Shown here piece by piece: positions 23,606-35,008 of a stretch of DNA of 64,000 bases. The stretch's first letter is position 1. Each line of letters starts with the position of its first letter. The notes under the pieces are model-generated. The model searched no databases. It was not told the origin of the DNA and saw only the letters and a program-made list of their open reading frames with translations. The stretch comes from Cannabis sativa (Eukaryota > Streptophyta > Magnoliopsida > Rosales > Cannabaceae): the NCBI RefSeq assembly GCF_029168945.1, contig NC_083602.1, positions 67,662,600-67,726,599 on the forward strand, given 5' to 3'. Position numbers and translations under genes: made by a program.

Positions 23606-25501
23606 TGTTAGGTTTTATGCCCTAAATAAAACTCCATTTCAATGTAATCTATTTTATTCAACATCAATAAAGAAACAGAAGTATTTTTCATTCATTTGTG
23701 TATGTTTTGGTTCACTTTATCAATAGCTTGTCTATTTGATTTATAAATTCATCTTAAACCCTTTTCACATACTTGATCATGTTTATTGTGCTGTCATCAC
23801 ATTGGAAAGTAAACATGACTATGTGAATAAAGTTTCCTAGATTTATCAGACACAGGGATTTACTGATATGATAATCTACAACAAGAGTTTACTTGTATTT
23901 GGAGAAATACTATGTTCTTTCCAGAACATTGGTTAAAGTAAAGCTCAGGTTGGATGCATAGAGTATGCATCGGAAGGGACCGATATTGAACTTTGACTTA
24001 GATTTAATTAAACTTACCGTAGAATCTATTCAAGTAAATATCGCCAAGTTGATCCTAGATCAAATGATCTAAATCCTGTTATGATTAGGCTCAATCTTGA
24101 AAGGCTATTCGTGTTCTTTGATTTGTTAGTTAAGCCTACTTTTAGGTCAGGGTGATACGTACATTTTGGGAACACGGTAGTGCAATTGAGTGGGAGCGCT
24201 AGCATAAACATGGAATCTATAGCTTCTATGTGGCGAATAGTAAGCAAAGGATGATCTCCTTCGAGCTTGACCAAACGAAAATAAATGGTGGAGATCTCAT
24301 TTCACATAAGCTGAAATATCATTTATACGGGGTCAAGTGTTTTAAGGATAAAATACATAGTAGGGTGTTACGGTAATCTAATCCCTTTACTGTGTAGATC
24401 ATTCATATAGAGGATCATTGATCACATTAGGATTATAACAATGGATAACTAATGATGTGTCTATATGGTGGAACATATAGAGCATTCTATATACTGAGAG
24501 TGCAATTCTAAGTTCTATGCGTGGATTCAACGAAAAATTAATAAGTTACTGAAATTTAGTGCTAAATTCTTAATCTACTTATTGGAAGCTCGGTTATATA
24601 GACCCATGGTCCCCCCACTAGTTGAGATAATATTATTTGTAAGACTCATGTAATTGGTTTTGATTAATCAATTATAATTCACAAATTAGACTATGTCTAT
24701 TTGTGAAATTTTCACTAAGTAAGGGCGAAATTGTAAAGAAAGAGTTAATAGGGGCATATTTGTTAATTATGATACTTTGTATGGTTCAATTAATAAATAT
24801 GATAAATGACAATATTATTTAATAATTATTTATAATTATTAAATAGTTAGAATTGGCATTTAAATGGTTGAATTAGGAAATTGGCATTTTTGAGAAAATC
24901 AGATACAAAAGGTGTTAAAATTACAAAATTGCAAAAAGCAAGGCCCAGTCCACTAAGCCATGGCCGGCCACCTTTGTAGGGTTTTTAAGTTGATATTTTC
25001 ATTATTTTAATGCCAAATAATTCAAACCTAACCCTAGTGAAATGCTATAAATAGATAGTGAAGGCTTTAGGAAAATTACACTTCACACTTCTGATTTAGA
25101 AAACCTGAGCCTCTCTCTCTACCTTGGCCGCCACCTCTCTCTCTCTCTTCTTCCTTGATAATTTCGACTTACCTTAGTGATTAGAGTAGTGCCCACACAC
25201 ATCAAGCAATACCTCAATCATAGTGAGGAAGATCGTGAAGAAAGATCATCAGCAAAGGAGATTCAGCATCAAGGATTCAGAGAAAGAAGATCCAGGTTCA
25301 GATCTTGATAATACTCTGCTACAGAAAGGATTCAACGGTTAGAGATCTGAACGGAAGGAGTCATTTAATTCCGCTGCACCCAATGTAAGGTTTCTTAAAC
25401 TTTATATGTGTTTAATTTATCGTTTTAGAAAGTTCTTATTTAGGATGTTAATAAACATACTTGTGAGTAGATCTAAGATCCTGGTAAAATAATTTCCAAC
25501 A
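23606..25501 (+). repeat. 5' LTR of element D
   Basis: TGTTAGGTTTTATGCCC to CCAACA, 1896 bp. TATAAATA is at 25046-25053. A (CT)n run near 25130 is two bases shorter than in the 3' LTR. Confidence 0.95.
25046..25053 (+). promoter_or_regulatory. TATA box of the element D 5' LTR
   Basis: TATAAATA at the family-conserved position, about 450 bp before the LTR end. Confidence 0.7.
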
Positions 25502-25503
25502 AC

Positions 25504-25515
25504 TGGCCTCAGAGC
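25504..25515 (+). other. Primer-binding site of element D (non-canonical)
   Basis: TGGCCTCAGAGC lies two bases after the LTR. It differs from the tRNA-iMet site TGGTATCAGAGC only at the fourth and fifth bases. Confidence 0.7.
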
Positions 25516-25796
25516 CATGGTAATTGATTTACTTACAAGAAATTTGGACTTTAAAACGATTGTTTGTATGTTTTTTGGATGGTATCATGTTGTATTGAGT
25601 GTTATTTGATGATTGATTGATGTTTGTAAATTTTCGTGAAAAATAATTGCGATTCTGTTTCTGGAATTATTTTTATTGGATAGTATGGAAAAAATTAAGC
25701 AAGTTATCCATTTACAGAACTCAATTTCGATTTTATTTGAATTAGTTATGAATTTTTAAAGATTTGAAAAAATCGGGGCTGTGCTGAAATTTTCCT

Positions 25797-25821
25797 GCGA
25801 TCGCGAAAACTGTCCGTACAG
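25797..25821 (+). other. Palindromic leader signal (element D)
   Basis: GCGATCGC followed by CTGTCCGTACAG, as in C at 8183-8207. Confidence 0.45.
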
Positions 25822-26850
25822 CTCACAATTTTTTCGTTTTTCTTCGATTTTTCATGCTTTTTCATGGAATTAACTTCCGATTTTTTTGTATAGTTTTGTA
25901 TTTATACTATTACTATTCCTAATTCAATTCTAATTATCATTTTGAATTAATTTAATATTTTTTAAATTTAATTCAAGATATTAGTGTAATTTGAATTTGA
26001 ATAGAATTAGTATCTATCTTCTTGCTTAAAAATCTATCTTATTTTAAAATTTGATTATATGTTATCTTATTTTAAATTTAAAATAAGATAATTATAATCA
26101 TGTAATTTTTAAATGATATAAGATATTTTGCTAATTTTTTAAATTTTGTTATTTTATTTATTTAAATTACATTTAAAATTTGAAAAAGATATTCATTCAT
26201 CTTTTCTAATTTTTAATTTAATTTTTATTTATAAAATAACATTTAAAATTTAAAAGTAGTTAGCAAATTTTTGAAATGATATTTGGGTTGGTTGAAACCT
26301 AATTTTTCAAAATTGTAGGTTTAATTTTAAATTTAAATATTTAATTAAATTTCGATTTTTTTTTTAATTTTTCAATTTTTTTTTAAAATTTTCAAAAATT
26401 TATTTTTTTTTAATTAATTATTTTCGAAATTAATTATTTAATTTAAAATTAAATAAATCCTACATCCAACTATCCAACTAACCTTGTTGCAGGAGTATGT
26501 GTTTTAACTTGTATGCAAGTTTTCAAAACCTATTATTACTTGATTGCAAATAGCCATGGTTACTTTTTGCCAGATCTAATGATCTGATGACTCCCTTGGT
26601 CAAGATAATAATTTGTAACAGGTATATTTACAATCTTCTTTCATCTGTGTATGACCTAGCAACATGATAGGACCCATCCAAAGTGTGCCTGTGTGAGCCT
26701 ATGTGTTTAATTTGATTATATATGCATATAGGTTGTTGTTGCTAAAATAAATTATCATAGTTCTTGATAGAATTTATTTAGGCCCATTTAGTTTTTGGGT
26801 CTATTCAATTAATAACAGTTGTTCTTATTAAGGTTAAATTCCTCTCTTTT

Positions 26851-26950
26851 GGGCCTTGTGTGAGAGTTGGGAGCCATAGAAGTGGGTACGACATACTGAA
26901 CCCAGCACCCCCTCACATAAACTACCCCAATTGTGAAGGTCCATTTGCCT
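26851..26950 (+). other. Conserved GC-rich leader block (element D)
   Basis: The closing stem GGGCCTT (26851-26857) with AAGGTCC (26936-26942) keeps pairing with one G-T wobble. The inner TGGGT/ACCCA stem is unchanged. Confidence 0.6.
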
Positions 26951-27302
26951 GATTTGAATGACTGTACTAGGTTAATTACACTAGTTTAACCTAATTAAAA
27001 TTGATTAGCAACATAATTAATTTCATTCTTTTTGAAATTAATTTAAGAAAATTATAGTTTAAAGAATTTTTTATTCTAAGCTAAACTATATGTATTTTCT
27101 TGTATTTAATTAAATATAGAATTATAACCATCTAGATTCTTTCTGAAGCTTAATTTAAATTTTTCATTAAATATTCCTATTTAAGTTGATATTTAGTTAT
27201 TTACAACTAACCAACTTAAATCTGAATATCTTTTGGATTTAAAATTTCAAAATTAAGTTGAGGAATTTTAGGCATTGGTTATTAAGATTCTTTAGATATT
27301 TT

Positions 27303-27388
27303 TTAAGTTAATATCTTTTCGAATATTAACTTAAAATGGAATATTTTAGATATTTTTTAGGTTAATATCTTTTCGAATATTAACTTAA
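27303..27388 (+). repeat. Tandem AT hairpins in the leader of element D
   Basis: Two consecutive copies of a GTTAATAT-TTTTCG-ATATTAAC-type hairpin, equivalent to 9788-9874 in C. Confidence 0.6.
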
Positions 27389-27524
27389 AATGGAATATCT
27401 TCAAATTAAGTGGTTACAACTTAATTTTAAATTTAATTAAATTTGATTTGAAAGATATTTAAGTTGATTTTTTAGATTCTTCTAAAACAACTTAAGTGAG
27501 ATATTTTCAAATTTCTTCCATTTA

Positions 27525-27763
27525 AATATTCGAATTTATTTTTCGAATTTAATTAATAATTGAAAATTAATTAAAGTTGATTTTTTTATTTAAATCAACT
27601 TTGATTTGTAATTTTTCATTATTATATTATGGAACTTGTTCGATATTTATTTGAATTTATTTTTCAAATTAAATAATAATTGAAAATTAATTAAAGTTGA
27701 TTTTTTATTTAAACCAACTTTAATTTGTAATTTTTCATTATTATAATATCGAATATTATGATT
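27525..27763 (+). repeat. 120-bp tandem duplication in the leader of element D
   Basis: Two copies with a 120-bp period (TGAAAATTAATTAAAGTTGA at 27561 and 27681). Each contains an AAAGTTGATTT...AAATCAACTTT-type hairpin. I do not see it in C. Confidence 0.75.
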
Positions 27764-28052
27764 ATACAAAATACATATATATATTTTTAAAATAATGAGC
27801 TTTTAATCAAAAGATATTCGATCTCCATTGTTGGTCTTAAAATAGTTAAACTTTTTCAATATAACCTCGAGACGCTAGACTTCGTCCCCCTATGGATGGT
27901 TATTCGTTGAAAATTTTTAACACCGTAAGATTTCATTTGATAAGTGTTTTGTGAGTTTTCGTCTCTATTTAGACTCTCCCCTACGGTGACTACTTAGAGA
28001 TAAACTCATAAAACATGAAACAATGGTGGAAGCTCATAAAATGAGAATAACC

Positions 28053-28184
28053 TTGACTCTCGCCCACCGGGACAACGTTGGATTCTCATTTTGATCGAAT
28101 AAAAGGTTGCTAAAATATTTAATTTTAGATGAGCTGACAACTCTATTCAACTAATGTTATCTTTGACTCTCGCCTACCGGGACA
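28053..28184 (+). repeat. Paired leader motif of element D
   Basis: CTCTCGCCCACCGGGACA (28053-28074) and CTCTCGCCTACCGGGACA (28163-28184) are 110 bp apart. They are diverged versions of the pair in C, B and E. Confidence 0.75.
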
Positions 28185-28421
28185 CTGTATTTCATTATGT
28201 TGGAAACCTTGGAAAATAAACTATGTTAGATTTAGTATTTCTATAACATATGTCATGACTTGTTATTTTCTGAACTTGTGTATGAATTTTGAACCAAAAC
28301 CTTACTTCTGTTTTATTGATGTGTTGTAGTGTCTATAATCCCCTTCTCATTCCACTCCTAGTTAATATCTTAGCAATTGAACTTGAAGTTATAAACTCCT
28401 TGTCAGAGTAATACTTCACAT

Positions 28422-31400
28422 ATGCTCATGATGGACTTTAAATTCCAGAAAGCAGGTAAGCTGGGAATTGTTCACTCTGAAGAGAAAATAGTTCATAACT
28501 CCATAAATCCTACTACTTCAAGCTTAGTTGAGAAGATAAGAGAAAGAGATTCCACTTCCTCAAGTTATACTTCACAACAAAAAGAACTAGCAAGAACAAC
28601 AATTAACAAACGAATAAGCAGTAATGCTTTAGTCTTCGAATCATGTGTGTTAGAGAATGATAAATCCATTTGGATTCTTGATTCTGGGTCTACAAACCAT
28701 ATAAGTTGTTCATTGCAATTGCTTGAGAATTGGAATTATTTGAAATCCGGAGAGTTGAAACTTAAAGTTGGTAATGGCGAAATGGTTTCGGTTAAAGCTA
28801 GAGGAAAAGCCAAACTCAAGTTTCAAAACAGAATTTTGGAATTAGACAATGTCTTATACATTCCAAATTTCAGTAGAAACTTGGTTTCTGTTTCATGCTT
28901 ACAATTGCAACAATACAAATTAGATTTTTCGGATTCTGGTTCTACCATTTCTCGAAATGACATTTAGATTTGTGTTGCATCCATGGAACAGGGGCTTTAT
29001 GTTCTTAGACCAGAAACACCATTTGCCCTACATAACGAACGTTTTAAAGTAGCTAAACCTAGAAACCACAAAAAGCAAAAGATCGTTGATGATAATGAAA
29101 CATATCTATGGCATTTACGTTTAGGTCATATAGGCTTTGATAGACTCAATAGGCTAACCAAAGACGGTCCATTGAAAAATGTCGTCTTAGGTGAATTGCC
29201 AGTATGCGAGTCCTGCCTGGAAGGAAAAATGACTAAACGTTCTTTCTCTGCAAAGGGAGAGCGTGCCAAAATCCCTCTAGGGTTAGTGCATTCCGATGTC
29301 TGCGGACCTTTGAATGTCAAAGCCCGAGGTGGTTATGAGTACTTTGTCACTTTCATTGACGATTACTCTAGATATGGACATATTTACCTTATGCATAAGA
29401 AATCTGAAACATTTGCAAAGTTTTAAGAATTTCATGCTTTGGCCCAAAACCAATTAGGTAAATCATTAAAGATCTTGCGAACTGATAGGGGTGGAGAATA
29501 TATGGATATGCAGTTCAAAGATCATTTAATTGAACTTGGAATTGAATCCCAATTAACCGCCCCTAGCACTCCACAGCAAAATGGAGTTGCAGAAAGACAG
29601 AATCGCACGCTTTTGGAAATGGTTAGGTCTATGCTTAGTTTTTCAACTCTACCTACGTCCTTCTGGGGATATGCAATTCAGATGGCAACTGGCATTTTAA
29701 ATGTTGTTCCATCTAAATCAATCCCTAAGACACCTTTAGAACTTTGGAATGGTCGTACACCTAGTTTACGCCATTACGTAATGCTGGGGTGCCCCGCTCA
29801 TGTCTTAAGAAAGAAAGACGGCAAACTTGAGTCACGTACTGAAGTTTGCATGTTTGTCGGTAATTCTAAAGAGACTAGGGGTGGACTATTTTATAGTCGC
29901 AAGGATGATAAAGTGTTTGTTTCTACAAATGCCACTTTCCTTGAAGATGACTATATTAAGAATTTCAAATCACAAAGTAAAGTAGTGTTGGAGGAAATGC
30001 TTTCAGATATAAGTCCTTCCATTCCGTTCTCTTCCACACATGAAGAGGACAATCCCACTCCCTCAGTTGAACAAACTGAGAAATCTACTACTAAAGTTTC
30101 TGTTCAGAAGACAACCGTACCTCGTCGTAGTGGGAGGGTTTCAACAAAACCTGCTCGTTATGGCTTGTATGGTGAAATCAATATGGTCGTAGGTGACAGT
30201 ATTGATGACGATCCATTAACCTATAAACAGGCAATGGCTAGTCCGCAACGGAAACGATGGTCAGCTGGCATGGATTCAAAAATGGATTCCATGAAAAAGA
30301 ACAAAGTTTGGGAATATGTAGACGCACCTGACGACTATCATCCGATAGGATGCAAGTGGGTTTACAAGAAGAAAAGAGGAGCTGGAGGCGAAGTCGAAAC
30401 TTTTAAAGCTAGACTTGTAGCCAAGGGTTATACCCAAAGAGAAGGCGTGGACTATGAGGAAACTTTTAGCCCTGTTGCCATGCTCAAATCCATCCGAATT
30501 CTTCTCTCCATAGCTGCTGCTTTCGATTATGAAATCTGGCAAATGGATGTCAAGACTGCCTTCCTTAATGGGGTACTTGAAGAAACCATCTATATGGAGC
30601 AACCAGAAGGTTATGTTCTTCCTGGGCAGGAAAAGAAAGTTTGCAAGTTAAACAGGTCTATCTATGGACTTAAGCAAGCTTCTCGCTCATGGAACAAAAG
30701 GTTTGATGAAATCATCAAGACCTACGGCTTTCTTCAGAATGAAGATGAACCTTGTGTTTACCAACTCAAGGAAGACCAAATAGTAGTATTCCTGGTCCTT
30801 TATGTTGATGACATTTTGATCATTGGAAACAATGTCAAGAAAATGACTCACATCAAGGAATGGCTCAACACTCAATTCGATATGAAAGATTTGGGTGAAG
30901 CAGCCTATGTTCCTGGTATTCAGATTATAAGAAACCGGAAGAACAGATCTCTTGCTCTCTCTCAAACAACCTACATAGACAAAGTCTTAGAGAGATTCTC
31001 CATGAGCAACACCAATGGGGCAAACATGCCTTCTAGATATGGTATTCGTCTATCTAAGGAACAGTCTCCGACTGATCCTCAAGAGATAGAGGACATGGCG
31101 AATATTCCCTATGCCTCTGCAGTTGGAAGTCTAATGTATGCAATGTTATGCACTAGACTTGACATCTGTTATGCTGTTGGAATCGTGAGCAGGTATCAGT
31201 CTAATCCAGGACAAGAACATTGGAATGCAGTTAAGTATATTTTGAAATACTTAAAGAGTACAAGGAATCTTGTGTTAGTCTACAAGGGTGGTGCTTTAAA
31301 TCCCATAGGCTACACTGATTCAGATTTCTAGGCAAGTCTTGAAGACAGGAAATCTACATTTGGGATGGTGTTTACTCTTGGGGGTGGAGCAGTGGTTTGG

Positions 31401-31778
31401 AGAAGTGCTAAACAAACCGCGATATCGGACTCAACTATGGAAGCTGAATACATAGCAGCAGCCGAAGCTGCTAAAGAACTTGTCTGGCTAAGAAAGTTCT
31501 TCACCAGCATAGGAGTTGTTCCTGGAATGGAAAAGCCTCTGGTACTACTCTGTGATAACAATGGAGCAATAGCAAACAGCAAAGAACCTCGAAGCCACAA
31601 GAGAAGCAAACACATTGAAAGGAAGTATCACATTATCAGAGAATACGTGGCAAGAGAGGATGTACTAGTTGAAAAAGTTGACACAGAGGACAACCTAGTT
31701 GATCCATTCACCAAAGTCTTGGCCGTGACAGCCTTTGAAAAGCACCATCAGAATTTAGGATTAATTGATATGTACTAA
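28422..31778 (+). pseudogene. pol: Copia Pol polyprotein (protease, integrase, RT, RNase H), three in-frame stops
   Basis: One frame of 1119 codons is broken only by stops at 28965 (TAG), 29424 (TAA) and 31329 (TAG), with no frameshift. In order: an aspartic protease with DSG at codons 87-89; the Gag-pre-integrase HHCC zinc domain (WHLRLGH..CESC); an integrase core with the first Asp in HSDVCGP, the second in TDRGGEY and Glu in AERQNR; and an RT with AFLNG and the YVDD box at 30801-30812. RNase H follows, with Asp in YTDSDF just before the third stop, Glu in MEAEY and Asp in LCDNN. It resembles TNT1-94-type plant copia Pol. ATG at 28422 is the first in frame; only about 80 codons precede the protease and no Gag or zinc knuckle is present. 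Confidence 0.93.
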
Positions 31779-31796
31779 TTAGTTTTATATTAGTGC

Positions 31797-31805
31797 AAGT
31801 GGGAG
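31797..31805 (+). other. Polypurine tract of element D
   Basis: AAGTGGGAG lies two bases before the 3' LTR, soon after the pol stop. Confidence 0.85.
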
Positions 31806-31807
31806 TT

Positions 31808-33705
31808 TGTTAGGTTTTATGCCCTAAATAAAACTCCATTTCAATGTAATCTATTTTATTCAACATCAATAAAGAAACAGAAGTATTTTTCATTCATTTG
31901 TGTATGTTTTGGTTCACTTTATCAATAGCTTGTCTATTTGATTTATAAATTCATCTTAAACCCTTTTCACATACTTGATCATGTTTATTGTGCTGTCATC
32001 ACATTGGAAAGTAAACATGACTATGTGAATAAAGTTTCCTAGATTTATCAGACACAGGGTTTTACTGATATGATAATCTACAATAAGAGTTTACTTGTAT
32101 TTGGAGAAATACTATGTTCTTTCCAGAACATTGGTTAAAGTAAAGCTCAGGTTGGATGCATGGAGTATGCATCGGAGGGGACCGATATTGAACTTTGACT
32201 TAGATTTAATTAAACTTACCGTAGAATCTATTCAAGTAAATATCGCCAAGTTGATCCTAGATCAAATGATCTAAATCCTGTTATGATTAGGCTCAATCTT
32301 GAAAGGCTATTCGTGTTCTTTGATTTGTTAGTTAAGCCTACTTTTAGGTCAGGGTGATACGTATATTTTGGGAACACGGTAGTGCAATTGAGTGGGAGCG
32401 CTAGCATAAACATGGAATCTATAGCTTCTATCTGGCGAATAGTAAGCAAAGGATGATCTCCTTCGAGCTTGACCAAACGAAAATAAATGGTGGAGATCTC
32501 ATTTCACATAAGCTGAAATATCATTTATATGGGGTCAAGTGTTTTAAGGATAAAATACATAGTAGGGTGTTACGGTAATCTAATCCCTTTACTGTGTAGA
32601 TCATTCATATAGAGGATCATTGATCACATTAGGATTATAACAATGGATAACTAATGATGTGTCTATATGGTGGAACATATAGAGCATTCTATATACTGAG
32701 AGTGCAATTCTAAGTTTTATGCGTGGATTCAACGAAGAATTAATAAGTTAGTGAATTTTAGTGCTAAATTCTTGATCTACTTATTGGAAGCTCGGTTATA
32801 TAGACCCATGGTCCCCCCACTAGTTGAGATAATATTGTTTGTAAGACTCATGTAATTGGTTTTGATTAATCAATTATAATTCACAAATTAGACTATGTCT
32901 ATTTGTGAAATTTTCACTAAGTAAGGGCGAAATTGTAAAGAAAGAGTTAATAGGGGCATATTTGTTAATTATGATACTTTGTATGGTTCAATTAATAAAT
33001 ATGATAAATGACAATATTATTTAATAATTATTTATAATTATTAAATAGTTAGAATTGGCATTTAAATGGTTGAATTAGGAAATTGGCATTTTTGAGAAAA
33101 TCATATACAAAAGGTGTTAAAATTGCAAAATTGCAAAAAGCAAGGCCCAGTCCACTAAGCCATGGCCGGCCACCTTTGTAGGCTTTTTAAGTTGATATTT
33201 TTATTATTTTAATGCCAAATAATTCAAACCTAACCCTAGTGGAATGCTATAAATAGATAGTGAAGGCTTTAGGAAAATTACACTTCACACTTCTGATTCA
33301 GAAAACCTGAGCCTCTCTCTCTACCTTGGCCGCCACCTCTCTCTCTCTCTCTTCTTCCTTGATAATTTCGACTTACCTTAGTGATTAGAGTAGTGCCCAC
33401 ACACATCAAGCAATACCTCAATCATAGTGAGGAAGATCGTGAAGAAAGATCATCAGCAAAGGAGATTCAGCATCAAGGATTCAGAGAAAGAAGATCCATG
33501 TTAAGATTTTGATAATACTCTGCTACAGAAAGGATTCAACGGTTAGAGATCTGAACGGAAGGAGTCATTTAATTCTGCTGCACCCAATGTATGGTTTCTT
33601 AAACTTTATATGTGTTTAATTTATCGTTTTAGAAAGTTCTTATTTAGGATGTTAATAAACATACTTGTGAGTAGATCTAAGATCCTGGTAAAATAATTTC
33701 CAACA
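31808..33705 (+). repeat. 3' LTR of element D
   Basis: A copy of 23606-25501, 1898 bp. TATAAATA is at 33248-33255. It is followed directly by the GGTCG duplication. Confidence 0.95.
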
Positions 33706-33710
33706 GGTCG
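33706..33710. repeat. Target site duplication of element D, right copy
   Basis: GGTCG, identical to 23601-23605. Confidence 0.93.
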
Positions 33711-34756
33711 ATACAACCCCAAGCTGGATGATACCAATTGCAGCCTACTTGAACACATGTGAACTACTGAGTGACGAAAATGAAGCTCGAAAAATGAGAA
33801 GAAAAGTTGTGTGGTACCTAATAATGAATACAGTAATGTACAGAAGGGTTTTTCTATGCCCTTATTAAGATGCGTCACTAAAGAAGATTTTGCACAACTA
33901 TTATTTGAGGTTCACGAAGGATTCTAAAGAAATCACGATGGGGGACAAAGCTTGTCTAAAAATATCCTGAGGCAAAGCTACTTCTGGCCGACCATGCTTG
34001 AGGATTCCAAGGCTTATGTGAAAAAATGCGGTAAATGTCAAAGGTTTTCAAAGGTTCCTCAGGCTCCGCCTAATGAACTAATACATATGCAAAGCCCATG
34101 GTCATTTACAATTTGGGGAATTGACTTGATCAGGTAGCTACCTAAAGTAAAAAGAGGAGTGCCATATGTAGTTGTGGCAATAGACTACAAAAAGTGGGCG
34201 GAAGCCGAACCATTGGCAACAGTTACTTCTAAAAAAGTATTAGATTTTATGGTGAAAAAACATCAAATTTCGGTTTGGACTCTCCCATAAGATCGTTTTA
34301 GACAATGGAAAGCAATTTGATAGCCAAATGTTTACTGACTTTTGCCTACAACAAGGAATCATAAAAAGCTTCTTAGTAGTCGCACACCCCCAGGCTAATG
34401 GACAGGTTGAGGCCGTAAATATGACTCTTAAGGACACATTGAAGAAAAGGCTTGAAGAAGTAAAAGTTAATTGGCTTGAAGAACTACTTTAAGTACTCTG
34501 GTCGTATAGAACAATTGAGAAAAGTGCTATCGGACAACCCCATTTGCCATGGCATATGGTTATGATGCCATGCTGCCTATGGAATTGGATCTCCCCTCCC
34601 ACATGAGGTTAACATACAACTAGGAGAAAAATCATACTCTCTTTGACAAAATGGAAGAACAAAGGGACGTGGAAAATCTAAAGCTAAAGGCCAACCAGTA
34701 AAAAGTAGCTCATTATTTCAACAAACAAGTGAAAGAGAGGAAGTTCTTCGTAGTAA
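33706..34756 (+). pseudogene. Ty3/gypsy integrase remnant
   Basis: A continuation of the gypsy pol interrupted by D. It has a linker (SWMIPIAAYLNTCELLS at about 33725), the zinc-binding part with HEGF..NHDGG and CGKCQRF (33912-34050), then the core start (WGIDLI at about 34115) and a second core segment VVVAIDYKKWAEAEPL at about 34170-34215. Stops and frameshifts (for example at 34136 and near 34290) show it is dead. The insertion point of D therefore lies between RNase H and integrase. Confidence 0.8.
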
Positions 34757-34896
34757 GATTGTAATTTTTGTGACTAGTATCTTTAGCCCAAAAATATTTT
34801 AGTCACAACATATGAATAATAATTTATAATTAGTCACAACTTTTTTACTTTTAGTCACAAGTTTTGTTGTGACTAAAAGTAAGATTTTTTGTAGTG
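34757..34896. mobile_element. Small MITE-like insertion with AGTCACAA repeats
   Basis: The gypsy frame is interrupted by about 140 bp rich in AGTCACAA/TTGTGACT. A perfect 15-bp hairpin lies at 34846-34860/34867-34881 with a six-base loop. The right end TTTTTTGTAGTG is the complement of the CACTACAAAAAA terminus common to CACTA-derived MITEs. The left end is eroded, so limits and family are uncertain. Confidence 0.5.
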
Positions 34897-35008
34897 AGAG
34901 ATTATGGGCATTGAGAAATAAAGTTGGTATTAAACCATTATGACCAAAACGTTTGGAACGTTTTAAGTTGAAAACCACTTCATGCGACATGTTGCCAGAC
35001 ACAATTTT
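34897..35008 (+). other. Gypsy tail or unassigned sequence
   Basis: It probably continues the gypsy element up to the LTR of E. I see no domain in it. Confidence 0.35.

Larger units (their letters stand above)
25516..28421 (+). other. Long untranslated leader of element D
   Basis: About 2.9 kb without a coding frame. In order: the GCGATCGC/CTGTCCGTACAG signal (25797-25821), the GC-rich block (26851-26950), tandem AT hairpins (27303-27388), a 120-bp tandem duplication (27525-27763) and the paired motifs (28053-28184). The first kilobase matches the C leader very closely. From about 28330 it diverges from C exactly where C starts gag. Confidence 0.75.
23606..33705 (+). mobile_element. Copia element D (pol-only, complete with both LTRs)
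   Basis: A full-length Ty1/copia insertion of 10.1 kb with a perfect five-base duplication, GGTCG. The order is 5' LTR, primer site, a leader of about 2.9 kb, pol (protease, integrase, RT, RNase H) in one frame with three stops, polypurine tract and 3' LTR. By eye the LTRs differ at about 25 positions, a little over 1 percent, so it is young. There is no gag: the leader passes into the region just before the protease at the point where C begins its gag. It sits between the RNase H and integrase parts of the gypsy relic. Confidence 0.95.

Noticed and set aside
28965..29426. Stops in the D pol as programmed readthrough or recoding sites
   Set aside because: The stops are of two kinds in three unrelated places, without an evident recoding signal. 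Point mutation is the simpler explanation.
29126..30965. Minus-strand frames within the D pol (29126-29320, 30276-30602 and 30687-30965)
   Set aside because: Shadows of the pol frame with no domain.
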